Assembly (NCBI GenBank): GCA_028023455.1
Contig: JAQFVV010000353.1
Span: forward strand, 770,830 to 834,829
DNA: 64,000 nucleotides
Direction: 5' to 3'
Origin: Epiperipatus broadwayi
Lineage: Eukaryota; Onychophora; Udeonychophora; Euonychophora; Peripatidae
The translations under genes were made by a program, and so were the position numbers. The notes below the pieces were generated by a model. That model saw only the letters and a list, made by a program, of their open reading frames with translations, was not told the origin of the DNA and ran no database searches. Positions 1 through 11,630 of the stretch are shown piece by piece. The first letter of the stretch is position 1, and each line of letters opens with the position of its first letter.

Positions 1-287
1 TAAAGTTATTTTGATTAATAGTAACATTTGCAATAAAACGTAATCTAGACACAAAAACCCTTCCACGAAAAATACATTTTTAAAAGAAGTTACAACAATA
101 AAATCAATTTAGCTTTATTATAAATGAAGCAATATTAATGATCGTGATAATAAATGTGAACATGTTAAAAGTATATTGCATTATGTTTGCATCTATATTC
201 TTAAGAGATTTACTATTATTAACAAAGATATATGTAAATTAATATGAAAGAAGGATCAATTTATAAATATAAAAAATAATATTACTG

Positions 288-288
<1 letters not shown>

Positions 289-320
<32 letters not shown>
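289..320. repeat. (ATT)n microsatellite
   Basis: About ten uninterrupted ATT units sit in otherwise non-repetitive AT-rich DNA. The flanks (1-288 and 321-496) show nothing recognisable. Confidence 0.9.
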
Positions 321-496
321 TTAAAACAATGTTACATAAAATACAATTTCCAATATAATATTATAATCAAGCTATATTATTTGGTTTCCACTTATGGAAT
401 CATTCTTCCCATTCTTTAACTTACTATATTCCACTTTCTTATATATGTATGATAAACATTTTTGAGCAATAATATCTGTTGTTACTTTTTACATAA

Positions 497-578
497 CAAT
501 TCAAAACAAAACAACACTCTCCATATAGTAGTGCCATCTTGTGCTAACAATAGTGATCATGTGATGTTTAGTGGTTTA
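497..578. mobile_element. Short copy of hairpin retroposon family (family H)
   Basis: An internally deleted member of the family whose full copy lies at 59478-60043. It keeps the CTCTCCATA-TAGTAG start and the GTGATCATGTGATGTTTAGT tail but lacks the long arms. It is flanked by a 13-bp direct repeat, ACTTTTTACATAA, at 484-496 and 579-591, as expected of a target-site duplication. Orientation of transcription is unknown. Confidence 0.7.
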
Positions 579-939
579 ACTTTTTACATAATGAAGTATT
601 ATGGTAAATTTTGTTTTTAGAGAGGTCATAGAAAATGCCTGCTTATGATATATATTTTATATTAAAATTGATGTCCTGAGTGACAGACATAAAAGGTAAA
701 GTTCCATGGATCACACCTTAACTTCATCATTTCTGGTAGTCAAAAGATCATTTGACCTTCCAAATGCCATATCAGTTAATTATTTATGTTTTAAAATTGA
801 TATATGTGATGTAATTAATCTTGCTATTAAACAATTTACTGTATTTATAGAATACAAATCATAATTAGATCATCTTTCTCATAGAGTTTTGGCTTGATAT
901 ATTATATTTCAAATTTCCAATGCAATTCCCGATGTATTA
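579..939. other. No recognisable feature
   Basis: AT-rich sequence between two elements. I see no open frame, RNA gene or repeat that recurs elsewhere in the window. Confidence 0.5.
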
Positions 940-941
940 TA

Positions 942-2182
942 CACCTGGGTCTCATTTTACATGATAGATAGGTTCCTCAGATAACATGCGCAAATGAAAA
1001 CGCACAAAAATAGACGTAACTTACCTTGAAAAAGGGGGGATACAGACTGTGATTTTTCAAAAATCGGGTAAAAGCAAAGTACCAATGTAAAATTACTTTA
1101 AAATTCGTGCAAAAAAAAAATAAGGAAATAAAATATGACTAATAAAAATTTTCAAATTTGAAAAAAATTGATACAAGACAAACTTTTTTTAACTATAATA
1201 TTTAATTTTATTCAAAACTATATATTTTTATGCATAATTTACAGTACAGTAATTGACATTTTTTATACATGTTTTAATTATTATCATTACTTGCCGATAA
1301 ACAGGTTCATTTGCAAACTGGTAAAAAATCAAACTAGCGCCAAATTCACTCTCATGTTGTGTTAATGGTTTTCTGGTGACAACATAATTAGTAATTAATC
1401 TTTGAGATGATGATTTTATTAATTGTTTATGAAGCTTGTGATATCCAGACATACAACCATTTAACTCTCATTGGAATTTAAGAGCACGTTCATGAATAGT
1501 GTCAATAATAAGAAAATAATTTGCCAACTGATTAGAAAGTTGAAGACCTTCTCGAATCATTTTTGCAGTGAAAGGAACAACTAAAATTTAAATTCTTATT
1601 TTTGTCTTTAATTTTCAATTCCGTTTAAAAATCAAATTTTGTTTCACATCACATTAATTAAATTTCAGGTCATCTTAAGTAATTTTTAAATTGTTAATTA
1701 CAATTAAAAATCAGATTTTAATTTTTAATTGTCAAATTTAATTGTGCTCATTGCTATTACTCATCTTTTAAAAATAAACTTGCGGACACTAAATGATTAA
1801 TAATTGATTATATTCTTTTTTAAAAAGCAAAAACAGAATGTGATTTAAAATGCAAAATTAACACAATTAACAAGCACAATGTTTGAACAAATTTACATTA
1901 TAATCTTGTAAAATTTAATGTGTGCATACATAAAATGTGGAAATCATGATTTTAATTTCATTATTGCATAAAATCTTACTATTATAAAGCACTGAAAATA
2001 TTGAAATTACTAAGATAAAAGTCTAATTCCAATAATGTGCTATTACTTTCAATATGACTTAAGTGCATGAAATTTATTATTTAAAGTAATAGCGCATTAT
2101 CAGAGTTCGACTTCCGGAGAAACATGAATTGTGTAACTTCAAAATCGTGTTAAATAAATCCGCGTAAAAAGAGACCCAGGTG
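942..2182 (-). mobile_element. Tigger/pogo-like TIR DNA transposon, copy A (deleted)
   Basis: The 1,241-bp element starts CACCTGGGTCTC and ends GAGACCCAGGTG, with TA on both sides (940-941 and 2183-2184), the insertion hallmark of the Tc1/mariner/pogo group. A second copy with the same ends lies at 31741-32785. The shared parts include the ~110 bp inside each end and a block around 1310-1400. The minus strand at about 1228-1580 reads as a decayed protein piece with an FTAKM..EG segment, an ERALKF segment, one in-frame stop, and a frame ending in QSLI-like residues. This resembles the C-terminal tail of Tigger/CENP-B-type transposases. The catalytic DDE domain is absent, so the copy cannot move itself. 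The family assignment rests on the TA duplication and that tail. Confidence 0.75.
1228..1580 (-). pseudogene. Tigger-like transposase C-terminal remnant
   Basis: Read on the minus strand from about 1580 to 1228. The start includes VVPFTAKM and REGLQLS, then ERALKF, an in-frame TGA just upstream of 1452, and then a 74-codon open stretch. The pattern FTAK...EG...ER...CM.GY..L is reminiscent of the region after the DDE domain in Tigger and CENP-B-like proteins. There is no DNA-binding helix-turn-helix and no DDE triad. It lies wholly inside the TA-flanked element, which supports its origin. The similarity is recalled from the family, not from a search. Confidence 0.5.
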
Positions 2183-2184
2183 TA

Positions 2185-2929
2185 TTCATAAATAAAAACA
2201 CCTGAGCTTTGTTATTTATTTTGTTTTATGACAAGTTGTTAATTTTTATAATAATAACAAAATATTTAATTTTGATCACTTTTTTTCCAAATTGTGGTAC
2301 AATATTTTGCAGTAGAATGTGTAAGAACTAAAAAAAACTTTATTTTTTTGTTCTTTTGCATCCCATATCCATCAAAGTTATAATTATTTAACATCAAATA
2401 CCCTGCTCAGCTAATAAAACAAATTATGTGAGAGAAATGATATGTTTATAGAAGTGATATTTCTTCAATTTTCTGCTGCAATCCGTAATTAACAGATGCA
2501 TATATAATTATCTTTACCCAACTTTCATCTTTATGAATCAAATCTGTAATTGAAAGTTGTCTTATTGGTGAATCTGAATATTTGTTGAGTTTTTTTATTA
2601 TATTCCTAATACCAGAAGAATGAAATGCTTGCACGTGATGGTTAATTGAATGTACTAAAATATATAGTTGCTGAATTGGTTCCAGATTTATACAACTGTT
2701 CAGGCAGATCATCTTTGTTTCAAAAGACCTTGGACTAATATAAAATTTCAAGTCTTAAATTTGTGAGGCAAACTGAAATGAAAGATAATTACTGGATGTC
2801 CATATGCATTCCTTCCAACTTTGAATCCCAAACTTCATTGACAAAGGCAAAGGTAGATACCAATCTGAGAATGAAGGTTCAAATAGTAAGATTAAAATCA
2901 AAACAGACAAAACTCACTATACATATTGC
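2185..2929. other. Unassigned AT-rich stretch with a 101-codon minus-strand ORF
   Basis: The only coding-like feature is a minus-strand open frame at 2446-2751. It starts with ATG and shows no motif I recognise. A 101-codon frame is longer than expected by chance at this base composition, so an exon or an old element fragment is possible. Its composition (rich in I, S, L, K) is also what AT-rich non-coding DNA yields. Confidence 0.2.
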
Positions 2930-3022
2930 CACACACAGCAAGCTAGAGTAATCAATGGATGCCAGAAGGCTTGTGTGTGGCAGCAAACATAAGAAATGGT
3001 GATAATGTGATGTTTAGAAGAT
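2930..3022. mobile_element. Family H hairpin retroposon fragment
   Basis: It contains AGTAATCAATGGATGCCAGA and the tail AAATGGTGATAATGTGATGT, both shared with the copies at 33269-33413 and 59478-60043. A short inverted pair of TGCCACACACAGCAAGC-like sequences lies inside. I could not find a clear target duplication. Confidence 0.6.
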
Positions 3023-3730
3023 TAATATCATTGATTATTCTAACTTATATTAAATAACATTAAAATGTGGCACAACTTTTGTCTTATTTATTGAGGTGAG
3101 TATTTAGTACTTGATATTTGAATCTGGCCTTATATTACTATATATATATATATATAGTAGTTCTCAGCACCATAAATACAGTATCCATTGTTTTTTTTTC
3201 TAAATTTAAATATTAATTTATGCCATTATTTTTATATTGCTTTAAGCAAAGCAAATTTTTTATATTCATATAAATTAATTTTTAATTTTGATTTATTTTT
3301 ACTATTTATCTTATTAATTATACATTGAAGTTAATTAATATGCAATTTTGTTCGAATTCTTTTTTAAAAAAAAAGATATATGTGATATATGCTATATAAT
3401 GTCACATGACTCTCAAGCTTATATTCAATATCTGCATTGAGAGTATTAATATACTATATCACATCATTGTAGAATCATTTGTAAATTTTTTTACCTATGA
3501 AAAACAAAAAGTGAGTTTGTAAAGTTTAGAGATTTTAATTTTATTTCCAGAATATAATTGTTTATACAGTTGAATAATAATATTATTATTGCATGAGGTC
3601 ATAATGTTTGCTATAATAATAGCTCATGTTTTATTGATAAACTTTGATCACACTAGAAAATATATTGCTTACTGAGCTGTGCATGCATGTATGTAAAACA
3701 TGTTATATATATATATATGTGTGTGTGTAT
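3023..3730. other. AT-rich stretch with TA/TG microsatellites
   Basis: Short (TA)n tracts lie at 3138-3158 and 3704-3729, the latter running into (TG)n. Nothing else is recognisable. Confidence 0.5.
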
Positions 3731-4456
3731 TATAACCCCCCCACTCAACACCGATCCTACGCATTATATGAGCAATTGCCCAGGGCACCAATTCTGTTAA
3801 TGAATAGAATAAGTTAACAATTATATATTGCTTTGAATTAATATTGAGACTCTTCTACTTATGCTTGACTTAAATCTTAGCTCAGTGGAGGGTTATAGAA
3901 AGTTAAGAAGATGCAGAATGTAAATAAATGAAAGAAAAAATACTATTGATGATTAAAATAAGATACATGCTTCATTTGTTAATCAACCATATTATAGAAA
4001 TTAATAAAGCTTTATTTATTCAAGATAATAAACTATTATTTACATTTGATTTTTTTCCATCATCCAAATACACTCATAGATTAACTACAATATAACTTTA
4101 ATATAAAAACATGATATTGAATAACTCCACTTATCTAGCATGTCTTTAGTCTAAATGGTTAAATTGATATTAATTTGGAACTAGGAAATCAGATCTCAGG
4201 GAATCTTTAATATGATTTCATTAAAGAAATTCTATTACACAATAACTTATAACTATTGTAATAATAATAAAAATAATAATAATGGCATGAATTGGGTGAT
4301 GTTTCACTGGACTAGCAATGAGATAATGAAGGAAATAGGGTACCTTTTAATCTCACATCATTGTCTAAATAATAAACTGAGTATATAACCTTTTCATATG
4401 TTTACCAAATGGTAAAGTATTTCATATAATGTTTGGATCAAGAAAACAATACTATA
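3731..4456 (+). repeat. Dispersed repeat D720, copy 1
   Basis: About 720 bp from the CCCACTCAACACC block to GATCAAGAAAACAATA, matching 10829-11545 in the same orientation almost base for base, with scattered substitutions and small indels. There is no long ORF, no terminal inverted repeat and no tRNA-like promoter. It may be a non-autonomous element or a segmental duplication. A SINE sits at its right edge. Confidence 0.85.
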
Positions 4457-4460
4457 AGAT

Positions 4461-4568
4461 TTTTTTTTTTTAAGTGTCATAGCATCGGCCGGGACACGAA
4501 CCTGTAACCCGGGCAACTGCCTGCAAGTGCAAGCAGTCGCACTGACCTCTTGACCACCGAAGCAAGAC
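4461..4568 (-). mobile_element. tRNA-Gly-derived SINE with 16-bp target duplication
   Basis: Read on the minus strand: a tRNA-like head with a TGGTCAAGAGG box A region and a GGTTCGTGTCC box B region, then GCTATGACACTT and an A-tail (the T-run at 4461-4471). The exact 16-bp repeat CAATACTATAAGATTT lies at 4447-4462 and 4569-4584, the left copy running into the T-run. This marks a LINE-mediated insertion at the edge of repeat D720. Confidence 0.9.
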
Positions 4569-4701
4569 CAATACTATAAGATTTCAGTATGTTTATTATC
4601 AAATTTACAAAGTAATGCATTTATGTTATAATAAATATGTAGAATGTGGAAATTAGAATACGAATGCATATAAGAACAACTGATAAAAATAAATTTTGAT
4701 G

Positions 4702-5212
4702 CACTACCCACTTGTAGTTTTTTAACAAGAAACCATGGATTTACTTCAATTGATGGTCTATGTGGTTTATGTCGCAGAGATGAAGACATGATTGAACACA
4801 TTTTTGGTGAATGCAGTTATTTGCAAGTTTGTAGATATTTTATTAGCTTTATTTATAAACATAAAGGCTCTTTGATACGTGTATTGATACAAGCAATTAA
4901 AGCAGGAGTTTTTGCTGATATTAGAAGTGTTACTTTTTTAATATATAGTTTATGGCTAACTCGATGTGATATTATCTTTAATTCTAATTGTACAGATCCT
5001 TTGAAGTAATTAGAAAAATCAGAATGATAAAAGCAAGAGACAATAGAATATCATCACAAGATTTATTTAATAGCACATGGGAACTTATTGACATTTGAAG
5101 ACCAATTTCTACCTATAGAACTTTAATTTGCATATTGTTTTTATTATACAATATTATGTATTTATTTATTTAGTTTTTGGTTTAATAAAGTTTGTTTTTG
5201 ATAATAAAAAAA
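4702..5212 (+). pseudogene. Non-LTR retrotransposon (LINE) 3' end with zinc-knuckle region
   Basis: An open plus-strand frame runs from about 4702 to 5009. Its first part carries a zinc-binding pattern, CGLC...EDMIEHIFGEC (Cys-Cys-His-Cys). This layout is typical of the zf-RVT segment after the reverse transcriptase in several LINE clades. The frame ends at TAA 5007-5009. A ~200-bp 3' UTR follows and ends in an A-run at about 5203-5212. The reverse transcriptase and endonuclease are missing, so this is a 5'-truncated or decayed copy. I cannot name the clade. Confidence 0.6.
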
Positions 5213-8200
5213 AAGACAAAGTTTTAAATAATAAATAAAGCATTTATTTACATTTGCAATTAAAATAGAAATAATTAGCTCACATTGGGACTATTTGTCC
5301 TAATTCTTAAATTTTACACATACATTTACTGATCTGGGTTTGACATCTCTTTTGTTACATTTTTTTATCATTTATTGATTAGACGTTTACAAGACATGAA
5401 TTAACTAATACAATAATGCTATCATATTCTGACTTCGAATATATTTAGGCTGCTAATTAGCTCTAACATTTTTTTATTATTAGCAAATAACACTGGGTAA
5501 ATTAAATATCATATTCTGGGCACAAATATACAAGTTGGAGAGGTCACAATATCAATTAAGATAAAACCAAATTAATAAATTTGGCTGTCAAGAGAGTAAC
5601 CTTAAATAGCTCAATCAAATAATTTCTTTAAATATCTATACTTTTCACACATTCAAAATATAAGTAATCATTCTGATGGTATGATGGTTTAAAGCTTGCA
5701 GTGAATTAACATGATATAATTCAAAATATTTAATTCCCGATGTATACATTTAACAATATTATACTTTCATGTCTGCAAGATTATTTGCATTATGTGTGTG
5801 TCACATCTTATGCTATAACTAAAACAAAAACCAATGTATTTACATCTTGTTAGTTGACTTATGAATTATTAAATAAGTATTATAATTCAGCTAATGCCAT
5901 AGACCAACCAACAAATATAATATTATTTCTGCTTTAATATTCCATAAAGAATTTAATCTTACCATTTATTAATCTGCCAAAATAACTTCAAATTATATAA
6001 TACATGAATATTACAGTAAAGTACATGATAAACTGAAAATAAAACTTTTAGCTTGTGATAAATTATTAGCTGTTTTTAAATGACAGTAATTATTGTCAAT
6101 AAATTTCACCATTTCTGATAACTTTATTTTCCATACATTTATTATTTTCTAAGCCAATTTCTCACTTCGAGACATTTAATAAATATATATATATTTCTCT
6201 TCAATAAAGCACCCAAAAATCGTATATATATAATACACATAAGAAATTCTATTTAAATAATAATCATTTATCTGTGTATTGCAATTTGCAACATGCTATC
6301 CAAGATGTTCTTGAAGTCAAGGACATAGCATGAATTAAATAAGCAAATAAACAATAAATAATAAATGATAAACTTATCTATCTGTCTAGAGCATATCAAT
6401 AGCAACAAGAAAAAAAAAGGTCACTCTTCTTTTAACATTAAAAAAAGAATTCACTTGTAAAGTTTTAAACATAAAGTTTTCTGAATGACCCGAAGACAGG
6501 GATGATGATTTTAGATGAGTATGTTTTGGTAAACATGGAGACAAATTCCTATAGTATAAACATTCACAATTCAGGTTTATTTCAGCAGTCTCAAATGTTC
6601 TTAGCAATAGCTAATTGAGTTCACTAATATAGCATGTGCAGTAATAAATTTTTATAGAATGACAGAAATATAGGTATATAATTTCAGCTATGTATGTTTT
6701 TTATATTTATCATTCAATTAATTCCAGAAATATTTTAATTTAACAGTAACTTTAGCAGGTTTCCAAAAAGAAAATATCAGTTTGCCATAAACTTTATAAA
6801 TTATCACAAATATTATTATTTTGGTCTGTTGCTCATTAATTATTCATGTAGAATATTCAATTCCTTAAGCAATAACATTTTTCTTTTATAATAAGTCCAT
6901 ATTTCAAGGAGAACAAGAAATATGTAATATTAATGTCCTTCTACTTGATTTAAACATGCGTACATTAAATAAATCCTGGCAATTAGTTAATTATTTGTAA
7001 GCCACATATTCACTTCATTAATAAAGTAAATTATATGCATGAATAATAAGCATAATTATTATCATGGAGTAGTTCAAATATATAGCACAATAAATTATAC
7101 TTGCATCCTTCCATTTTAACTTAACTTTTATATAATTATAGAATAATTTAAATGGAGAGTCAATGGTAGTTTTGTTAAGCAGTCCTGCATAAATTTCCTT
7201 AAAAGATTATAAAGTTCACACAATTTTCTTGAAAGACTAGAACGTTCATGCAATTTCATTTTTTCCTTAATAATAATAGAAGATATAAGCAAACAAAGTA
7301 GATTAAAGTTATCAGCATATAAATACATTTTAAAAATGATAAGATTAATTTAATGTTTAACTAAGTGGAAAAAATGAAGAAAATATACCTTTTGTATAAT
7401 TTAGCCTGACATCCTTCCTTAAAGCTGTCTGGTAGCTAGAATTGCCACATTGAGTTTTATAAAGAAAATAATGTTTAAAAATTTACACTTTGGAGTTTAA
7501 CTGACTTGATTTCTGGAAGAGATTTTATAAATGCACAAAGAAGAAGTGGCAGCAGCAGAATGAATAACAATGTCAGATAATGAATGAATGACTTAATGGA
7601 TAATCACTTAAATACATTTCTTTTCCATCAATCAAGAGGTCATCTTATCCTCCAAAGGTTAGCTCCACCCTTTGCACTCAGTTAATTAAAGAAAAAATAT
7701 TCAAGAAATCTTTTCTTGAAAAAAAAATCATTTTGATTTTCTAAATTAAAGCAAAGCAAATAAAACAAATAACAAATAACTTTTTATACTTTTGAAATAA
7801 ATGAATATTAATTAATTAGTAAACTAAAATAATTGATAACACAATTTAATTTGTCAAATAATTCACTAATCCAGATATCCATTAATCACTCAAAATATAT
7901 TTACATCTGTTATTAGAGATATTTAATGTAATTTTAAATGTTTTATTGTAGAATGTAAAATTTTATATTATAATTAAATATAAAAATGAAATTGAAAGAT
8001 GATATAGACATACATGCATACACATATGCTGCTTTATCCTGACTAACATATGACTGACATGGCTATGAGTTAAACATTTCACTGATGATATATATATATG
8101 GATGCATGTGCCAAAGAATAAACAGATCAGAAAAACATATAAACAAATACCAAACACTATTCTACAAATAAATAAAACAAATTTACATCAACTTAACTTG

Positions 8201-8580
8201 CATGTCAACAATTTCTGTAATAATCCACCCCCCTTTCTTTCATTAAATACTTCATCAAATAATAATAAATGTTTATAAAAATTCCCAACTAACATTCATA
8301 AGCAACTCTCATATAAGGTTTTAGACCATTAACAAAAAAAAAAATTAAATTTTAGTGCTACTTCATTTTTATTTAGTTAAATGCAATGATTCACCACTGA
8401 CACAGTATGATTTAACTACTTGTGCCCATTCAGAAGGTCACAAGTTCCCCTTTCTTATAAAGAAAAAAAATGAAATAAGTAACACAACAATGTTATATTA
8501 GTAATTATAAAACACCACATAACAAAATTAATTCACACATTGGAAATTATACATACAAGGCCTACCTGCTCTTAAAACTT
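5213..8580. other. 3.4 kb without recognisable genes or elements
   Basis: AT-rich DNA. Several frames of 60-75 codons occur on the minus strand (6386-6607, 7128-7328, 7963-8157), but none has a motif, coding-like composition or partner elsewhere. I treat them as chance frames. Confidence 0.5.
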
Positions 8581-8985
8581 TTAACTAACTGGTACTTTAA
8601 TTGGATATGGTATCAAGCTACAAGCATTATAGGTACCTCTAAATCTTGCATTTGTATTCTTTATTTCTCTTCTTCTGATAAGTTTTTCTCTACGAGATTT
8701 CATCTTCACTTTCTTGGGTTTAATTCTACCCCTTTCACTATTTTTTACTTTATTTCTAACCTTCTTAAGATGATTCATGTTAACTAATTCTCCTTTGGCT
8801 CTTTTAAGTTTGATGATAGTCTTTCCTAAATCTCTTTCTGGACTAATAACTTTTTTAAGAAAATTTACACCAAACTTCTTTGTATTCTTAATTTTACACT
8901 TGACCTTCAACTTAACTTTTCTAGCATGATTTAACCTTTTATCATATGCTCTACACTATATATTACATGCATAACACCTCCATAT
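8581..8985 (-). pseudogene. Ty3/Gypsy-like integrase C-terminal remnant
   Basis: This minus-strand frame begins with a YDKR motif near 8970 and continues with a lysine-rich stretch. It then shows KFGVNFL, and later KRAKGELVNMNHLKKV before the stop at 8581. In Gypsy integrases the region after the catalytic core typically has a YDKR-like motif, a GPF/GPY-like module and a conserved H.N.LK segment, and the order here matches. The catalytic core, reverse transcriptase and protease are absent. The frame differs from the coiled-coil frame just upstream (9024-10154), so a deletion or frameshift separates them. The identification is by motif order only. Confidence 0.45.
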
Positions 8986-9023
8986 ACTACCTTTCTGTGA
9001 ATATTCATCTTCATGTTACAATC

Positions 9024-10154
9024 TTAGTACTTAAGAACACATTCAGAAACTATGCTTCTACTTTTATTTTTGAATTTATTGCTTGTAATACTAACCTTTA
9101 ACAATTTATTTTCCACAGTTTCTGGATATTTCACTTCTAAAAAAATTATTTCTGTTTTCACTGATTCACTAATCTCTTTACTTTTATCTTTATCACATTT
9201 TTCCTTGAGATCTTCTAGCATATCTATAATCTCATTTCTGTTTGATTCTGGATCTTGATTAACTACTTCTCTGAGTTTCTTATATGACTTTAATTCTTCA
9301 CTGACTAAACTAGCATCCTTATTAACTTATTTAACAATATGCTGAGTTTCTTCCTTAAGTTGCACTATTGAGTCATCATAATCTAATTTACTCTGTTGTA
9401 GCTGATCCTCACCATTTATTTCCACCATATCTAATTCAGATACTTGACTTTTCATATCCTGCACTTCTAACATCAATTCTGACTCAGGTTGAACATTTTT
9501 TACCCACTTCTCTTTCATCATTTCTGTTTTATTAAAATTTTCCTGGATTTCTTTCTTAAGCTGCAGCACTGAGTTTTTATTGTCTACTCTAATCTGCTGT
9601 AGTTGATCCTTAATATTCATTTCCATCATTTCCAGTTTATACATTTGGCTCCTAATATCCTCCCTAATTTCTTTTATTTCTGACATTTGTTTAACTGAAC
9701 TATCTTTTATTTCTAACATTTCCAATTTTATTTCTAACATTTGTTTAGCTGAACTATCTTTCATTCTATCTTCCATTTCTGACATTTGTTTAGCTGAACT
9801 ATCTTTTATTTCTGACATACTTTTTTTCAATCTATCTTCCATATTTTTCATTTCTGACATTTGTTTAGCTTAACTATCTTTTATTTCTGGCATACTGTCT
9901 TCCATTTCTGACATTCATCTCACTAAACTTTCTTTCATGATATCTTTCATTTTATTTATTGCCCTAATCAACTGTAAGTAGTTCACCATTCTCCCAAATG
10001 GGATGTTTTCTGCCTTACCATCTTCTTTATTGATCAAATTCATAGTTTCATTTCCTGAATCAATATTGGGAGTTAAAACTACCATGTCTGGAGATGATAC
10101 TCCTTGAGGCCCACCCAAATCCTCACATGTATTAAACTCTTCCATTATATTCAA
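9024..10154 (-). pseudogene. Coiled-coil Gag-like ORF, broken by in-frame stops
   Basis: Three open stretches (10154-9915, 9860-9327 and 9221-9024) lie in one frame on the minus strand, interrupted by in-frame stops at 9917-9915, near 9870 and at 9329-9327. The middle part has repeated units of the type MSEMxDxxKDSSAKQ. They are heptad-like and rich in M, E, K and Q, which predicts a long coiled coil. The N-terminal part contains INKMKDIMKESL. Such coiled coils occur in Gag proteins of Gypsy elements. The adjoining integrase-like tail on the same strand supports an internally deleted Gypsy element. The unit repeats could also be a minisatellite inside a coding exon. No zinc knuckle is visible. 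Confidence 0.45.
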
Positions 10155-10534
10155 TATTTTTACTTATTAATATTCACAAAGAAAAAAGGTATATCAACTT
10201 CACTCCCCCCTCAATCAAATAATTTAATCTCCCCCATTGTTCAAAGACACATAAGGTGATAATGATATGCTTAGTTGTATTACTCTACATGACATTCAAT
10301 TTCCACATCTGACAGCAAACATTATTGCACTATATAATCTGAAAATATTGATCCAAACATTAATGAGTTAGTTAAATAAAATCTGTGTGATCACTTACAA
10401 ATGTGTTGTACATTAAATTAACTTTGATATAACAATGAAGACAAAATAATTCTAGAAAATATAATTATTAGGCTGATTTCTAGATGCATTAAGTACTATA
10501 GCTAATATTTAAAAAACCACACAAATTTTATTCA
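10155..10534. other. Flank of the Gypsy-like relic with C-rich tracts
   Basis: Two short C-runs (around 10205 and 10231), which are polypurine tracts on the minus strand, precede the coiled-coil ORF. No clear LTR boundary could be set. The rest is featureless. Confidence 0.35.
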
Positions 10535-10826
10535 TCAAGCCTGATATGTTGGCTGACAGAACTACTCCACTTATCAAGCTCAACACATTACATGCCAAAT
10601 TACTACATTTATCAAGCTCAAGATGTTGAGAAGGCAAAAACTTACTCTTATCAATCCCACACATGTACCTATCAATCCCAAAATGTATCCATCAAGGCCA
10701 GAATATACCTATCAATGCCCCAGATGTTGGGCAGCCAGAAAAGCACTATACTCAAGCCCACCTTACTATAGCCTGATAGACTGAAGGGACTTATCAAGCC
10801 CACCATGTTGGTTGCCAGAAAACCAC
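10535..10826. repeat. Degenerate minisatellite
   Basis: Variants of TATCAAGCCCACCATGTTGG and GCCAGAAAACCACTATA recur at irregular 30-65-bp spacing. Some units are shortened to TATCAATCCCA. It directly abuts repeat D720 copy 2. Confidence 0.7.
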
Positions 10827-10828
10827 TA

Positions 10829-11545
10829 TAAACCCCACTCAACACCAATCCTATGCATTATATGAGCAATTGCTCAGGGCACCAATTCTATTAATGAAAT
10901 AGAATAAGTTAACATTTATATATTGCTTTGAATTAATATTGAGACTCTTCTACTTATGCCTGACTTATAGCTTAGCTCTGTGGAGGGTTATAGAAAGTTA
11001 AGAATATACAGAATGTAAATAAATGAAGGAAAAACATTATTGATGATTAAAATAAGATACATGCTTCATTTGTTAATCTACCAAAATGATAGAAATTAAT
11101 AAAGCTTTATTTATTCAAGCTAATAAACTACAATTTACATTTGATTTTTTCCATCATCCAAATACACTCATAAATTAAATACAATATAACTTTAACATAA
11201 AAACATGATATTGAATAACTCCACTTATCTAGCACGTCTTAGTCTAAATGGCTAAATTGTTATTAATTTGGAACTAGGAAATCAGATCTCAGGAATCTTT
11301 AATATGATTTCATTAAAGAAATTCTATAACACACTAACTTATAGCTATTGTAATAATAAAAAAAAAATAATAATGGAATAAATTGAGTGATGTTTCACTA
11401 GACTAGCAATTAGATAATGAAAGAAATAGGGTAGCTTTTAATCTCACATCATTGTCTAAATAATAAACTGAGTATACAATCTTTTCATATGTTTAGCAAA
11501 TGGTAAAGTATTTCATATAATATTTGGATCAAGAAAACAATATTA
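10829..11545 (+). repeat. Dispersed repeat D720, copy 2
   Basis: Direct copy of 3731-4456, 7.1 kb away. Here the right end is intact and is not interrupted by a SINE. It starts next to the minisatellite and is followed by a family H fragment. Confidence 0.85.
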
Positions 11546-11549
11546 TCAG

Positions 11550-11630
11550 TGAGGAGTTTTGTGGCATTACTAATACTCTTATTAACAGCATGTATAAGCT
11601 TATGAAATGGTGATCATGTGATGTTTTGAG
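11550..11630. mobile_element. Family H hairpin retroposon fragment
   Basis: It contains GAGTTTTGTGGCA and the diagnostic tail AAATGGTGATCATGTGATGT. The arm sequence is mostly lost. Confidence 0.55.

Noticed and set aside
9052-9258. 68-codon plus-strand leucine/serine-rich frame resembling a membrane peptide
   Set aside because: Antisense shadow of the Gag-like coiled-coil frame.
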